Of a DNA stretch of 56,127 nucleotides, positions 34,294 through 43,302 are shown piece by piece. The first letter of the stretch is position 1, and each line of letters begins with the position of its first letter. Location: contig JADHOX010000003.1 of the NCBI GenBank assembly GCA_016778805.1, positions 1 to 56,127 on the forward strand. Reading direction: 5' to 3'. The position numbers and the translations under genes were made by a program. The DNA comes from Rickettsiales bacterium. Its GTDB lineage: Bacteria; Pseudomonadota; Alphaproteobacteria; Rickettsiales; JABIRX01. Under the pieces are notes generated by a model that was given only the letters and a program-made list of their open reading frames with translations, did not search any database and had not been told where the DNA came from.

Positions 34294-35021
34294 GAATTTT
34301 TAGAAGGTTTGTTATTTGATAGTTTGAAGATTTTCTTATCTTCATCAACATGGCAAATGAAATTTGCTTTTTTAGCAATAAATTCAAAAGGATATAGCTG
34401 ATTTGGGTCTATATAAGATTTTGTAAGAATGTCAGCTTTACTTTGGAATATCATTAAAGCCTCATAAGCTAATGAATTAAAATTATAAGATACTTTATTA
34501 TCTGACGGAATGTTTGAAATTATGGTAAGTTCCTCTGGAGAGATATTTGCTGTGATTTGAATTCGTTTGTCATTACAATAGACTTCAGTGTCTTTATGAG
34601 CATGAAGTGTAATATCCAAAATAGGGTAGTTAATTACAGTTGCTATGATTTGAGTTTTGTTGTAGAAATCTTTTATTAAAGTAATGGAGTTTGCAATAAA
34701 AGGAATACTACGAGTAAGATTTTTTTGATCACTTAAGCTATCAATAATGAAGTAATCAATTGCTTCAGATCCATCTTCTTTAATGTCATTTATTACTTCC
34801 CCATTAACTATAACTCCATTATCAGGGTATTGATTAAGGAGGTTAGAGATAATAAAATGATGTGTGTTTTCAGTGAGCTTATTAACAAATTTTTGAGGAA
34901 AGTACTGAGATTTCTGTAGATATTCAATTTCATAAAAATCTCTTATAATTTTATGCTGAATTTTTCCTAAAATTTTATTTAAATTAGTTATGATAGCTGG
35001 TTCTCTTCCTGTATAGCCCAT
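34290..35021 (-). CDS. Degenerate inositol-monophosphatase-family protein
   Basis: 243 residues. Alignment by eye to SuhB-type phosphatases works across the whole length: FVNKLTENTHHFIISNLL matches the first helix region, and YFIIDSLSDQKNLTRSIPFI matches the WIIDPLDGTxNF segment. The metal-binding motif DPLDGT is replaced by DSLSDQ (94-99), the EE of the first motif by NGE (73-75), and the terminal WD by LYPFEF. Three metal ligands therefore appear lost. Position directly after efp is typical for alphaproteobacterial suhB. A pseudo-enzyme with another role, or a decaying gene, is likely. Confidence 0.75.
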   Translation of the reverse strand: MGYTGREPAIITNLNKILGKIQHKIIRDFYEIEYLQKSQYFPQKFVNKLTENTHHFIISNLLNQYPDNGVIVNGEVINDIKEDGSEAIDYFIIDSLSDQKNLTRSIPFIANSITLIKDFYNKTQIIATVINYPILDITLHAHKDTEVYCNDKRIQITANISPEELTIISNIPSDNKVSYNFNSLAYEALMIFQSKADILTKSYIDPNQLYPFEFIAKKANFICHVDEDKKIFKLSNNKPSKNS

Positions 35022-35023
35022 TT

Positions 35024-35587
35024 TTAAACTCTTTCAATGTAAGACATAGTCTCGGTTTTGATTAAAATTTTATCGCCGTCTTTGATAAAGCTTGGCACCA
35101 TTATTCTTACACCATTAGTAAGGATTGCGGGTTTGTTTGATGAGGCAGCGGTTTGACCCTTTACTGTAGATTCTGTGGTTTCAATCTCGGCCTCAATAGA
35201 ATCCTGCAATTTAATTGATAAAATTTGATCATTATAAATTTGCGCAATAATATTTACTCCTTCAGATAGGAATGGTTTATGATCATCATTAACTTTTGAT
35301 TTATCAATTGTTAATTGCTCATATGTATCATTATCCATACAATAATAACTATCAGCATCTTCATAAAGGAATTGTAATTCATTATCATCAACTCTTACAA
35401 TTTCAATTTTATCCTCATTAGAACGGAATCTTTCATTGTATTTTGTGCCAGTTACAACATCTTTTAATTCCATTTGTACAAATGCTCCACCTTTACCAGG
35501 TTGTGTGTGCATTGTTTTGACAACGATGCATAATTTGTTTTTAAAATTAATTATATTGCCAATTCTAATCGAGTTTGCAGTAATCAT
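35024..35587 (-). CDS. efp: Elongation factor P
   Basis: Relieves ribosome stalling at polyproline. RIGNIINFKNKLCIVVKTMHTQPGKGGAFVQ is the N-terminal KOW-like domain with the modifiable Lys in PGKGGAF; the OB domains follow with YYCMDNDTYEQL and the final GDKILIKTETMSYIERV. Length 187 is normal. It is first in a four-gene minus-strand operon (efp, phosphatase-like, argC, carbonic anhydrase-like). Confidence 0.97.
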   Translation of the reverse strand: MITANSIRIGNIINFKNKLCIVVKTMHTQPGKGGAFVQMELKDVVTGTKYNERFRSNEDKIEIVRVDDNELQFLYEDADSYYCMDNDTYEQLTIDKSKVNDDHKPFLSEGVNIIAQIYNDQILSIKLQDSIEAEIETTESTVKGQTAASSNKPAILTNGVRIMVPSFIKDGDKILIKTETMSYIERV

Positions 35588-35728
35588 AATGAAGTTTTAA
35601 AAAATATTAGTATTTATAGAAAATTTATCTCTAACTTTTGAAATGTTTAATCAATATATTTGTTATTTTGATTAGCATAATTTAGTATTTAATGTAAATA
35701 TAATTATTATTAACGCAGATTAAACAAA

Positions 35729-36433
35729 ATGAAAAAATTTTTAAAACAGGGAATATCTTTACTAGAGCTCGTAATTGTTATTACTGTAATGTCTTTTTTG
35801 ATAACCGTAATTTTTTCTGCAAAAAGATTAGTTCTTTCGGCTGATATCGCGAATTTTTCAACCAGTATTATGAATCTTGAATCTTCAGTTGGAGTTTTTG
35901 TCTCAATTTATGGTGCTTTTCCTGGAGACTTAACTAATGCATCAAGTTATTTTAACGATCCTACCGTTTTTAATGGTGATGGTAATGATAAAATTCAGCA
36001 ATCTAATTATGAAGCTACAAACGCTTTAATTCATCTTCAGCTTGCAAAAATTATTAAACCTCAAAATTGGGATAAAAATGATTTATATCAATCATATCAA
36101 TTTGATAGTTTTGAAACCGGTGGTGCTTTTATGATAAGTAGGGAAGATAGCTCAGGTAATATGCGGAGTGGTTTTGATTATACGCAACAAACTGGTAATT
36201 ATATCAAATTTGCTTCAGGTGCTACTTTAGATTCGGTTATATTAAAGCCAAAAGAAGCTTATCTTATAGATGATAAAATTGATGATGGAAAGGCTTTTAC
36301 AGGAAAGTTAACCGAGAAGATTTCTTTAACTGAGTCTGAAAACTGCAGTGATGCTAATGGTAATTATAATGCCTCTTATGATGAAAAGGCTTGTTTAGTT
36401 TTATATTTTATTGATGTTATTAGGCCGCAATAA
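35729..36433 (+). CDS. Prepilin-like protein (copy 3 of 5)
   Basis: 234 residues. Leader MKKFLKQG, the only member with Gly at -1, then ISLLELVIVITVMSFLITVI. Family motifs: AFPGDL, FNGDGNDKIQQSN, and IDDKIDDGKAFTG. The end holds a cysteine pair (ENCSDANG... KACLVLY). It is a single gene between divergent efp and convergent bioA. The 141-base space upstream holds a TATAAT (35699-35704) that may be its -10 and an inverted repeat TAATCAA / TTGATTA (35648-35674). Confidence 0.87.
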   Translation: MKKFLKQGISLLELVIVITVMSFLITVIFSAKRLVLSADIANFSTSIMNLESSVGVFVSIYGAFPGDLTNASSYFNDPTVFNGDGNDKIQQSNYEATNALIHLQLAKIIKPQNWDKNDLYQSYQFDSFETGGAFMISREDSSGNMRSGFDYTQQTGNYIKFASGATLDSVILKPKEAYLIDDKIDDGKAFTGKLTEKISLTESENCSDANGNYNASYDEKACLVLYFIDVIRPQ

Positions 36434-36437
36434 ATTA

Positions 36438-37712
36438 TTAATTAGATTCAATTAGTTTTTTTGTTTCATTAATTAGCATTAATAAATCTTTAGTTTTTAT
36501 CGTTAATGGTGGCATCAAATATATAACGTTACTAAATGGTCTGATCCATATTTTGCTTTTATTAATAATCCTTCTTAGTTTCTGAATGTATTCCCAATCA
36601 ATATTTTTTAATTCTATAATACCAATAGCGCCCAAAATTCTAATATCACTTATATTTTCGTGATGAATATTATGTAATCCATCTTCAAGTAATTTGTTAA
36701 TGTTTTTTACTTTTTCTTCGTAATTTGTTTTATTAAAAAGTTCGAGCGAAGCTAATGCAGCTGAGCATGCTACTGGGTTTGCCATGAAGGTAGGGCCATG
36801 CATTAGGGCATTATCAAGTGAATCACTTAGAAAGCTATTAAAGATTTCAGATTTTGCAATAGTTGCACTTAATGTAATCGTTCCACCGGTTAAAGCTTTG
36901 CCTAGAACTATGATATCAGGAGTGAAATCAGTATGATGAAATGCGAATTTGGCTCCAGTTCGATAAAATCCAGTTGCACATTCATCAAAAATTACAATGA
37001 TATCACGTTTTTTACATTCAAAGACAATCTTATTTAAAGTTTCGATGTCATAACATTTCATGCCGCCGGCACATTGAATGAGTGGCTCAATAATTAATCC
37101 GGCAATGTTTTTATTACTGTCTAGTGTATTAATAAATGTTTGAAATTTAGCTTCATCATCAGGAATTGCTAACGAAACTTGCTTGGTAACAACATTTTGA
37201 AATTTAGCATGCATAGAGCTATCTGGGTCAGCTAAAGACATAGCTCCGAATGTATCGCCATGATAAGAGTTTTTAAAGGCAATAAATTGAGTTTTTTTAG
37301 TTCCAAGGTTATAATGATGTTGAACTGCCATCTTTAAAGCTACTTCAACACCAGTTGAACCAGAATCAGAAAAAAAAACTTTATCCAATATTAAGTTATC
37401 TTTATTAACGAATTTTACCAATTCATTTGCTAATTTATATGCTGGTTTATGAGCAAGGCCTGCAAACATAACATGTGGAAATTTTTTTAACTGTTTTTTT
37501 ATATGTTTTGCTATGAATGGGTGGTTATGCCCATGAGCTGTTGCCCACCAGGAACTAATGCCGTCGATCATTTTTCGACCATCTTCGAGATAAATAAATG
37601 ATCCTTTGGTTTTTTTTATTTGTAATTGTTCTGCTAAATCACGCATTTGCGTGTATGGTAGCCAAATGTTTTTAAGGCCTTCTTGGTACCAATTGTTATT
37701 TTTTCCTTTCAT
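36438..37712 (-). CDS. bioA: Adenosylmethionine-8-amino-7-oxononanoate aminotransferase
   Basis: Biotin synthesis, PLP enzyme using SAM as amino donor. WLPYTQMRD and SSWWATAHGHNHP are BioA signatures, FSDSGSTGVEVALKMA the cofactor motif, FDECATGFYRTG the Asp motif, and LGKALTGGT holds the PLP lysine. Length 424 is normal. Other bio genes are not in this window. It diverges from recJ. Confidence 0.95.
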   Translation of the reverse strand: MKGKNNNWYQEGLKNIWLPYTQMRDLAEQLQIKKTKGSFIYLEDGRKMIDGISSWWATAHGHNHPFIAKHIKKQLKKFPHVMFAGLAHKPAYKLANELVKFVNKDNLILDKVFFSDSGSTGVEVALKMAVQHHYNLGTKKTQFIAFKNSYHGDTFGAMSLADPDSSMHAKFQNVVTKQVSLAIPDDEAKFQTFINTLDSNKNIAGLIIEPLIQCAGGMKCYDIETLNKIVFECKKRDIIVIFDECATGFYRTGAKFAFHHTDFTPDIIVLGKALTGGTITLSATIAKSEIFNSFLSDSLDNALMHGPTFMANPVACSAALASLELFNKTNYEEKVKNINKLLEDGLHNIHHENISDIRILGAIGIIELKNIDWEYIQKLRRIINKSKIWIRPFSNVIYLMPPLTIKTKDLLMLINETKKLIESN

Positions 37713-37768
37713 TATCGATCATTTGTATTATGCAGTTATTATAGGTGTAAAAATTACAAAAAGATAGT

Positions 37769-39487
37769 ATGGATTGGAAAGAAGCTGAATATAATAATGA
37801 GATTTACAACTTAGCTTTAGATAAAGGTTTCTCAGAAATTATTTCCAAATTGCTTGCTATTAGAACAAATTCTAAAAATGATTTAATAGAGTATTTAAAT
37901 CCAAAAATTAAAAATCTTATGCCGGATCCATTTTCTATAAAGGACATGGATAAAGGTGCAAATTTCTTGTTATCGGCAATTAAAGCTAAGAGAAAAATCG
38001 CTATTTTTGGTGATTATGATGTTGATGGTGCTTGTTCATCAGCCCTTTTAGCAAGGTTTTTGAGAGCATTAGAAATTGATTATAAAATATATATTCCAGA
38101 TAGAATTATGGAAGGGTATGGCCCTAACATAAGTGCGTTAATGTCACTCAAAAATGAAGGTTATGATCTAGTAATAACTGTTGATTGTGGAACTACTGCA
38201 TTTGAGGCACTTGAGCAAGCTAGTGAAAATGGCTTAGATATTTTAGTTGTTGATCATCACCTTTCGGAAACAAAAATTCCTGAAGCAATTGCTGTTATTA
38301 ACCCTAATCGTTTTGATGATAAGTCTCAATTAGGTTTTTTATGTGGTGCTGGAGTTTCTTTTATGTTACTAGTTGCAGTAGTCAAGTTAATCAAGCTTGA
38401 TTCTGAAAGCGATGATTTGTTCAGTAAATTACCTGATTTATTAGAATTATTGGATATAGTTGCTCTTGCGACTGTTTGTGATGTCGTTCCATTAGTCAAA
38501 CTTAACCGCGCTATAGTTAGATTTGGTCTTAAACTAATGACCAATTCAAGAAATGTTGGGCTGAAAGAGTTATTAAGTTTAGTAAATATTGATGTTACAA
38601 ATGCAATAAAATCATTCCATTTGGGGTTTCAGTTGGGACCAAGAATTAATGCAGGTGGTAGAGTAGGTAAGTCTACCGTTGCAGCTGAGTTATTAGCAAC
38701 TGAAAATAATAAGTTGGTTGGAAAATTAGCTTTAGAGTTGGATCATTATAATAGCGAAAGGAAGGCAATCGAAAAAATTGTGCTTGATAATGCGTTAAGT
38801 CAAATTGAGCAAAACTTACTAAGTGATAATAATGTTATTGTAGTAGCAAATGAGAACTGGCATCCTGGTGTAATTGGTATAGTAGCATCGAGAATAAAAG
38901 ACAAATATCAAAAACCAGCAGCAGTAATTTCGTTAGAAAATAAAATAGGTAAAGCTTCTGCTCGATCAGTTGAGGGGGTCAATTTAGGTCAGATGATTTT
39001 TGATGCTAAAGCTAATGATTTGTTGATTGCTGGTGGTGGCCATGCAATGGCAGCTGGTTTTACGATCGATGAATCCAAAATATCTAAATTTTCAAATTTT
39101 TTACAAAATATCGAAAAAGAAAGTAATATATGCTCAAATTATGATCTTGAGATTAAGCTTAAGGATGTAAATTTGAATTTAGTTGAAGAATTAAATATTC
39201 TGGAACCTTTTGGTAAAGATAATAATGAACCAGTTTTCTTGATAAAAGATTTAATGGTTAGTCAGCATTTTTTCATGCAAGAAAAACATCTGAAATTAAT
39301 TATTGTTGATAAAAATTTAGGATTGTTAGGCAATAAAATTGAGGCAATTATTTGGAACTTTGATCAATTTGATATTTGGGATGATATTCTTAATGATAAG
39401 TTTGATGCTATTTGTCGAATTAAAGAAAATTTATGGAATGGTAAAGTTCAGATAAGGTTAGATATTGAGAAGTTTTTTGTTAATTAA
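37769..39487 (+). CDS. recJ: Single-stranded-DNA exonuclease RecJ
   Basis: 5'-3' ssDNA exonuclease in recombination and mismatch repair. DHH motifs are complete: FGDYDVDGACSSALL, TVDCG, VVDHHLSE, and GGRVGKSTVAAELL; DHHA1 shows GGGHAMAAGFT. The OB-type end (ILEPFGKDNNEPVF) is present. Length 572 is standard. Confidence 0.96.
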   Translation: MDWKEAEYNNEIYNLALDKGFSEIISKLLAIRTNSKNDLIEYLNPKIKNLMPDPFSIKDMDKGANFLLSAIKAKRKIAIFGDYDVDGACSSALLARFLRALEIDYKIYIPDRIMEGYGPNISALMSLKNEGYDLVITVDCGTTAFEALEQASENGLDILVVDHHLSETKIPEAIAVINPNRFDDKSQLGFLCGAGVSFMLLVAVVKLIKLDSESDDLFSKLPDLLELLDIVALATVCDVVPLVKLNRAIVRFGLKLMTNSRNVGLKELLSLVNIDVTNAIKSFHLGFQLGPRINAGGRVGKSTVAAELLATENNKLVGKLALELDHYNSERKAIEKIVLDNALSQIEQNLLSDNNVIVVANENWHPGVIGIVASRIKDKYQKPAAVISLENKIGKASARSVEGVNLGQMIFDAKANDLLIAGGGHAMAAGFTIDESKISKFSNFLQNIEKESNICSNYDLEIKLKDVNLNLVEELNILEPFGKDNNEPVFLIKDLMVSQHFFMQEKHLKLIIVDKNLGLLGNKIEAIIWNFDQFDIWDDILNDKFDAICRIKENLWNGKVQIRLDIEKFFVN

Positions 39488-39501
39488 ATTGTGTTTTTAA
39501 T

Positions 39502-40509
39502 ATGAGATCAATTAAGCAAAGTACAAATCTTGTAGGTAATGTTTTGAAAAGAAGAGGCTTTAGTTCAATATCTAAATCTTATCAAGATAGCGAGGAATAT
39601 AGATCTTATCGAGAAATAATTTCTGGAAAAGCATCAGGGATCTCATCTGCTAATGTAAATAACATCAGTTCATCGATATATGCTGTTGAAATTTTATCTA
39701 AAAAAACAATGTCGCCTGAATTAGAGAAAACTTTAATAAATTGCTTAGATAATAGGGGAGATGTTGTAAGAGTATTGATGTCTTCAAAAGTTAGTGAAAA
39801 AACATTTTTGAAACTTATAAATGGTAATTTCCCTGTTAGAAAAGAGTTGGGTTTATATCTTGGAAAAGGTAATGAGAATCTTGCAATTAAATCTGAGGAT
39901 GTAATTCATATTTTTGATAATAACAGATTTTTGACTTTGGCTGAACAATTTGCTCTTATCAATAAAGTTGATAATTCTTTCGATGCTACTTATCTTTTAA
40001 CTAAGCATCAATTGACAATTGAGACTATCAAGGAGTTGTCGAATAGATTAGATTTGCAAGGTTTTCTTAAGGTTATAAAACAAGGTTTGTTTGAACAAAG
40101 TCTAAATGTTGATTTTTTACTAGCTGCCAAGAATTGTCTTAAGTCTCATATAAATTCTATTAATGATTATAAAGGTGTTGAAGCTTTGGCATCTTTTGTT
40201 TTGGAGATGAGGCATAAGGGTTTAAATACTCATGAATTAAATCATATTTTGCAAAATATAGAAAATGGTAAATTTGACGAAGGTAAAACAAGTTTGACTG
40301 AGATGACAGGTTCTCAGCCAGATTTTCCTTATGATAAATATCGTTCAATAATAGATTCTATTAAATGTGAGGATTTTGATACAAGTTTAGAGCTACTTCA
40401 TTTATTAAAGCAAAATGGATTGTTTTGTGGTGATTTGGGTTTAAATATTTTTGGCGAAAAATTACTCGATTCACTAGAAAATGAAAATCCTATTGTTAGA
40501 AGTATTTGA
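39502..40509 (+). CDS. Unknown helical protein with presequence-like N-terminus
   Basis: 335 residues, family not recognised. The first 28 residues are basic and free of acidic residues (MRSIKQSTNLVGNVLKRRG, then FSSISKSYQ), similar in composition to a mitochondrial targeting presequence, with RGFS fitting an R-3 cleavage pattern. The remainder is helical (TIETIKELSNRLDLQGFLKVI; LNTHELNHILQNI). No transmembrane segment. It starts 14 bases after recJ and may be in its operon. Whether the resemblance to a presequence has meaning is unknown. Confidence 0.6.
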   Translation: MRSIKQSTNLVGNVLKRRGFSSISKSYQDSEEYRSYREIISGKASGISSANVNNISSSIYAVEILSKKTMSPELEKTLINCLDNRGDVVRVLMSSKVSEKTFLKLINGNFPVRKELGLYLGKGNENLAIKSEDVIHIFDNNRFLTLAEQFALINKVDNSFDATYLLTKHQLTIETIKELSNRLDLQGFLKVIKQGLFEQSLNVDFLLAAKNCLKSHINSINDYKGVEALASFVLEMRHKGLNTHELNHILQNIENGKFDEGKTSLTEMTGSQPDFPYDKYRSIIDSIKCEDFDTSLELLHLLKQNGLFCGDLGLNIFGEKLLDSLENENPIVRSI

Positions 40510-40609
40510 TTGTGATTGAGCTTTAAAATTTTTATTGTTTTTTAATTGAGTTTTAGATTAGATTTGTTAATAATATATTGCGTTAAATACATATGTAACG
40601 GAGGTTGTA

Positions 40610-42493
40610 TTGGCTATTTCTGATTCATCAAAAAAAAGTCCTTTGGTTGTTGAAGTTGTCTGTAATAGTAAAGCAGAGTTATTTAAAGCGTTGCTTTGTA
40701 AGCCTACCAAACATTCTATGCCAAAGATTATTGATTTTTTTATTTCTGGTGATGATAGTCAATATTGGTCTTTAAAGTTACTTTCATCTTTTAAATTTGC
40801 TCCATCTGAAACATCTGTTCTTCTTAAATCGATTAGCATTGGAGATGTATTCTCTTTAAATAGTTTAAATCCAGATGCTGTTACTAAAAAGCTTAGCAGT
40901 CTTGATAGTCTTTCTGAGATTAAGTGCTTTATTGAAAACTCGTATGAAAAATCAATTAGTTTGAATGTTATTCAAAAAGAGTTGATATATAGTTTTTTTA
41001 CAAAGGTTGAAAATATTGAAGATCAGCTTGCTTTTTTAACCTCTTTAAAAGTTATTGGCTTTAATGATCCTGACTTTTTTACAAATGTTATTGATATCCT
41101 GAATACAAAAATCGAAAAAACATCACAATTGCTTGAGAGAAACCAGATGTCATACGAATATGACGAAAGTTTAAAACAAGTGACTTATCCAGTTAATATA
41201 AGTGATGTTAATTATATTGATCATTATGAGCAAAAAACTCTTGATAATCAATCTTGCTTAAATGATGAATCAATTTTTGATAAAGCTCAGAATTTAGAGG
41301 AGTCAATTATACTGGAAGATAAAAAAGTTTTATCTGAGCAAAATGATTTCCAACTTGTATCAAATAATGCTCTTGAAGCAAATCCGCCATTGGAAGTTGT
41401 TACTGAGGTTACGGAAGCGGAAGCTTTACAGAAACTTAAAGATTTAGATCTTTCAATTGATGAGCAGAGCTTTTTAATCAATAAGATTAATTTGCCGGAA
41501 AATTTTTATGAAATTTTATTATCTGGTAAGTTAAATCAAGATTTAGCAGCTAAGAAATTTGATGATTGTCAAATTATGGATACTGAATCATTGTTTAATT
41601 TATTGTTAGCTAAGGGGATTGATGATAAATTAAGAGCTAAATTTGAAGAAGCTTTTTTAAAAGGTTCATATGGTTTAACTTCATTGTTCTCTTATCGATT
41701 AATTGCAAATAATAATTTTGTTTGTAGTCAATCTTTTGAAGATAATTTAAGAAAAGAGATAATAGGAGGTTTGAAAGATTATAATTTCAAAGAAGAAATT
41801 CAGTCTTTACTCATTCAGCAAGTTCTCAATGATGATGACGTTATAAATGTTATTCAGTCAGGTAATCTATCTGAATCAGTTATTACTCAGCAATTAATTA
41901 CTAGAGATTTTGATTTAGATAATCTTGTTATAATAATTGATAGTTTATCTAATTTTGATGATAAGCAGGAAAGAGTTTTGATGAATAAGATTGATTCATT
42001 CTCTATCTTTGAAAAACAGCAATTTCATGAGATATTTTTTACAAGAAATTTTGATTATAAATTTGGTGATGAGTTTAGAAATTTTATCTCATCTTTAAAA
42101 CAAAGTGAGAACAAAGTTAATGATCGAAATAATTATAGCGTTGTAAGCCTTATAGCCAATGAGAATAAGGGGTATAAAGAAAATAAAGATTTCAAAACAG
42201 CATCTGGTTATATTCAGGCTTTAAAAACAGCTGCTAATGATGATCTACTTCAATCTGTTAGAGAAGAAGCTGTTGAGTTCTTTTCGAATTGGCTGCATTC
42301 ATGTATTGATTCAAACTATAAGGCGTTTTACTACAGTGAGCTTATTATTTTGACGAATTTGTTGATTGAAAAAGGTGTTGAGCCGTCCGAGGTTGAGTCA
42401 ATTTGTCAGGAAACTGAGTTAGGTAAAGAAATTTGGGACCAATCTCAGGCCAAAGTTAGCAATAGTATCTTTGGTAATAATATCGCGATTTAA
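40610..42493 (+). CDS. Large unknown protein, 627 residues
   Basis: No recognised domain. The start is TTG at 40610, supported by a strong GGAGG Shine-Dalgarno five bases upstream; a possible promoter (TTGAGT, 17 bases, AATAAT) lies at 40546-40574. The protein is mostly helical, with a low-complexity acidic middle (about 180-270) followed by repeated short helices (SLLIQQVLNDDDVINVIQSG, then SESVITQQLITRDFDLDNL). There is no signal peptide. It precedes a prepilin-like pair but shows no pilus features. Possibly a relative of the helical-repeat proteins at the right end, by style only. Confidence 0.6.
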   Translation: MAISDSSKKSPLVVEVVCNSKAELFKALLCKPTKHSMPKIIDFFISGDDSQYWSLKLLSSFKFAPSETSVLLKSISIGDVFSLNSLNPDAVTKKLSSLDSLSEIKCFIENSYEKSISLNVIQKELIYSFFTKVENIEDQLAFLTSLKVIGFNDPDFFTNVIDILNTKIEKTSQLLERNQMSYEYDESLKQVTYPVNISDVNYIDHYEQKTLDNQSCLNDESIFDKAQNLEESIILEDKKVLSEQNDFQLVSNNALEANPPLEVVTEVTEAEALQKLKDLDLSIDEQSFLINKINLPENFYEILLSGKLNQDLAAKKFDDCQIMDTESLFNLLLAKGIDDKLRAKFEEAFLKGSYGLTSLFSYRLIANNNFVCSQSFEDNLRKEIIGGLKDYNFKEEIQSLLIQQVLNDDDVINVIQSGNLSESVITQQLITRDFDLDNLVIIIDSLSNFDDKQERVLMNKIDSFSIFEKQQFHEIFFTRNFDYKFGDEFRNFISSLKQSENKVNDRNNYSVVSLIANENKGYKENKDFKTASGYIQALKTAANDDLLQSVREEAVEFFSNWLHSCIDSNYKAFYYSELIILTNLLIEKGVEPSEVESICQETELGKEIWDQSQAKVSNSIFGNNIAI

Positions 42494-42549
42494 ATTTTAC
42501 TTGATTTAATGTAAATTTAATTTCAGTAATCTTACTTTTAAGTCTTATT

Positions 42550-43302
42550 TTGTTAGATAAATACAAGCCTTTATTAAATAATAGAACAGCTTTTACAATT
42601 ACAGAATTAATAATTGTGTTTGCAGTAATTGCGCTTTTACTTTCAACCTTTCTTTTCTCTAAGAATATTGAACAGAATAATAAGCTAATTGTTGTGGCAA
42701 GTGAATATCAAAAATTAAGGGCAGCATATGGAGATTTCTATCAAATTTATGAAGCTTTGCCAGGTGATTTAGATAATGCTTACAGTCTTTTTGGTTCAGC
42801 CTGTGGCACTGATGATCTTATTGTAAATGGTGGCTGTAATGGTGATGGTGATGAATCTGTTGAGGATGTTAACGAGTCTTATAAATCTAACCAACATATG
42901 AATTTAGCGCAATTATTTGATGAAGAATATTCTGGTTCAGCATTGATTGGTACAGTTGATGAAAAGTTTGTTAAATCAAAATTTACTAATGGTTATTATT
43001 CTCCAATATTAGATGCTGCTAATCAAAATAATTTGTATCGTGCAAGATTTGATAGGTTTCATTATATTGTACTTGGAGCAATAAATTTGTCTAATGAGCC
43101 TTATAATCCGCTTTTTACAGCTGATGAAGCTAATAAGATTGATAGTAAAATTGATGATGGGGTTATGTGGAATGGTGTGGTGCAAATAAGATATAATGAT
43201 GCTCAAACTTGTAATGGAGGTGATGCTGTTTTGGCAGGGAATTACATATTAGATGATGAGAATATTATTTGTAATTTATTGTTTTATATTGATGTTTTTT
43301 AG
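42550..43302 (+). CDS. Prepilin-like protein (copy 4 of 5)
   Basis: 250 residues, start TTG at 42550 (no ATG nearby). Leader of about 14 residues ending NNRTA, then FTITELIIVFAVIALLLSTF with Glu at +5 and Ala at -1. EALPGDLDNAYSLF, CNGDGDESVEDVN, and IDSKIDDGVMWNG are the shared motifs. The C-terminus has a Cys-rich stretch. The last 11 bases overlap the next prepilin-like gene, so the two are coupled. Confidence 0.85.
   Translation: MLDKYKPLLNNRTAFTITELIIVFAVIALLLSTFLFSKNIEQNNKLIVVASEYQKLRAAYGDFYQIYEALPGDLDNAYSLFGSACGTDDLIVNGGCNGDGDESVEDVNESYKSNQHMNLAQLFDEEYSGSALIGTVDEKFVKSKFTNGYYSPILDAANQNNLYRARFDRFHYIVLGAINLSNEPYNPLFTADEANKIDSKIDDGVMWNGVVQIRYNDAQTCNGGDAVLAGNYILDDENIICNLLFYIDVF

Noticed and set aside
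35648..35674. Inverted repeat TAATCAA/TTGATTA between efp and a prepilin-like gene as an operator
   Set aside because: Seven AT-rich bases with a 13-base spacer are expected by chance; no second copy was seen at other prepilin genes.
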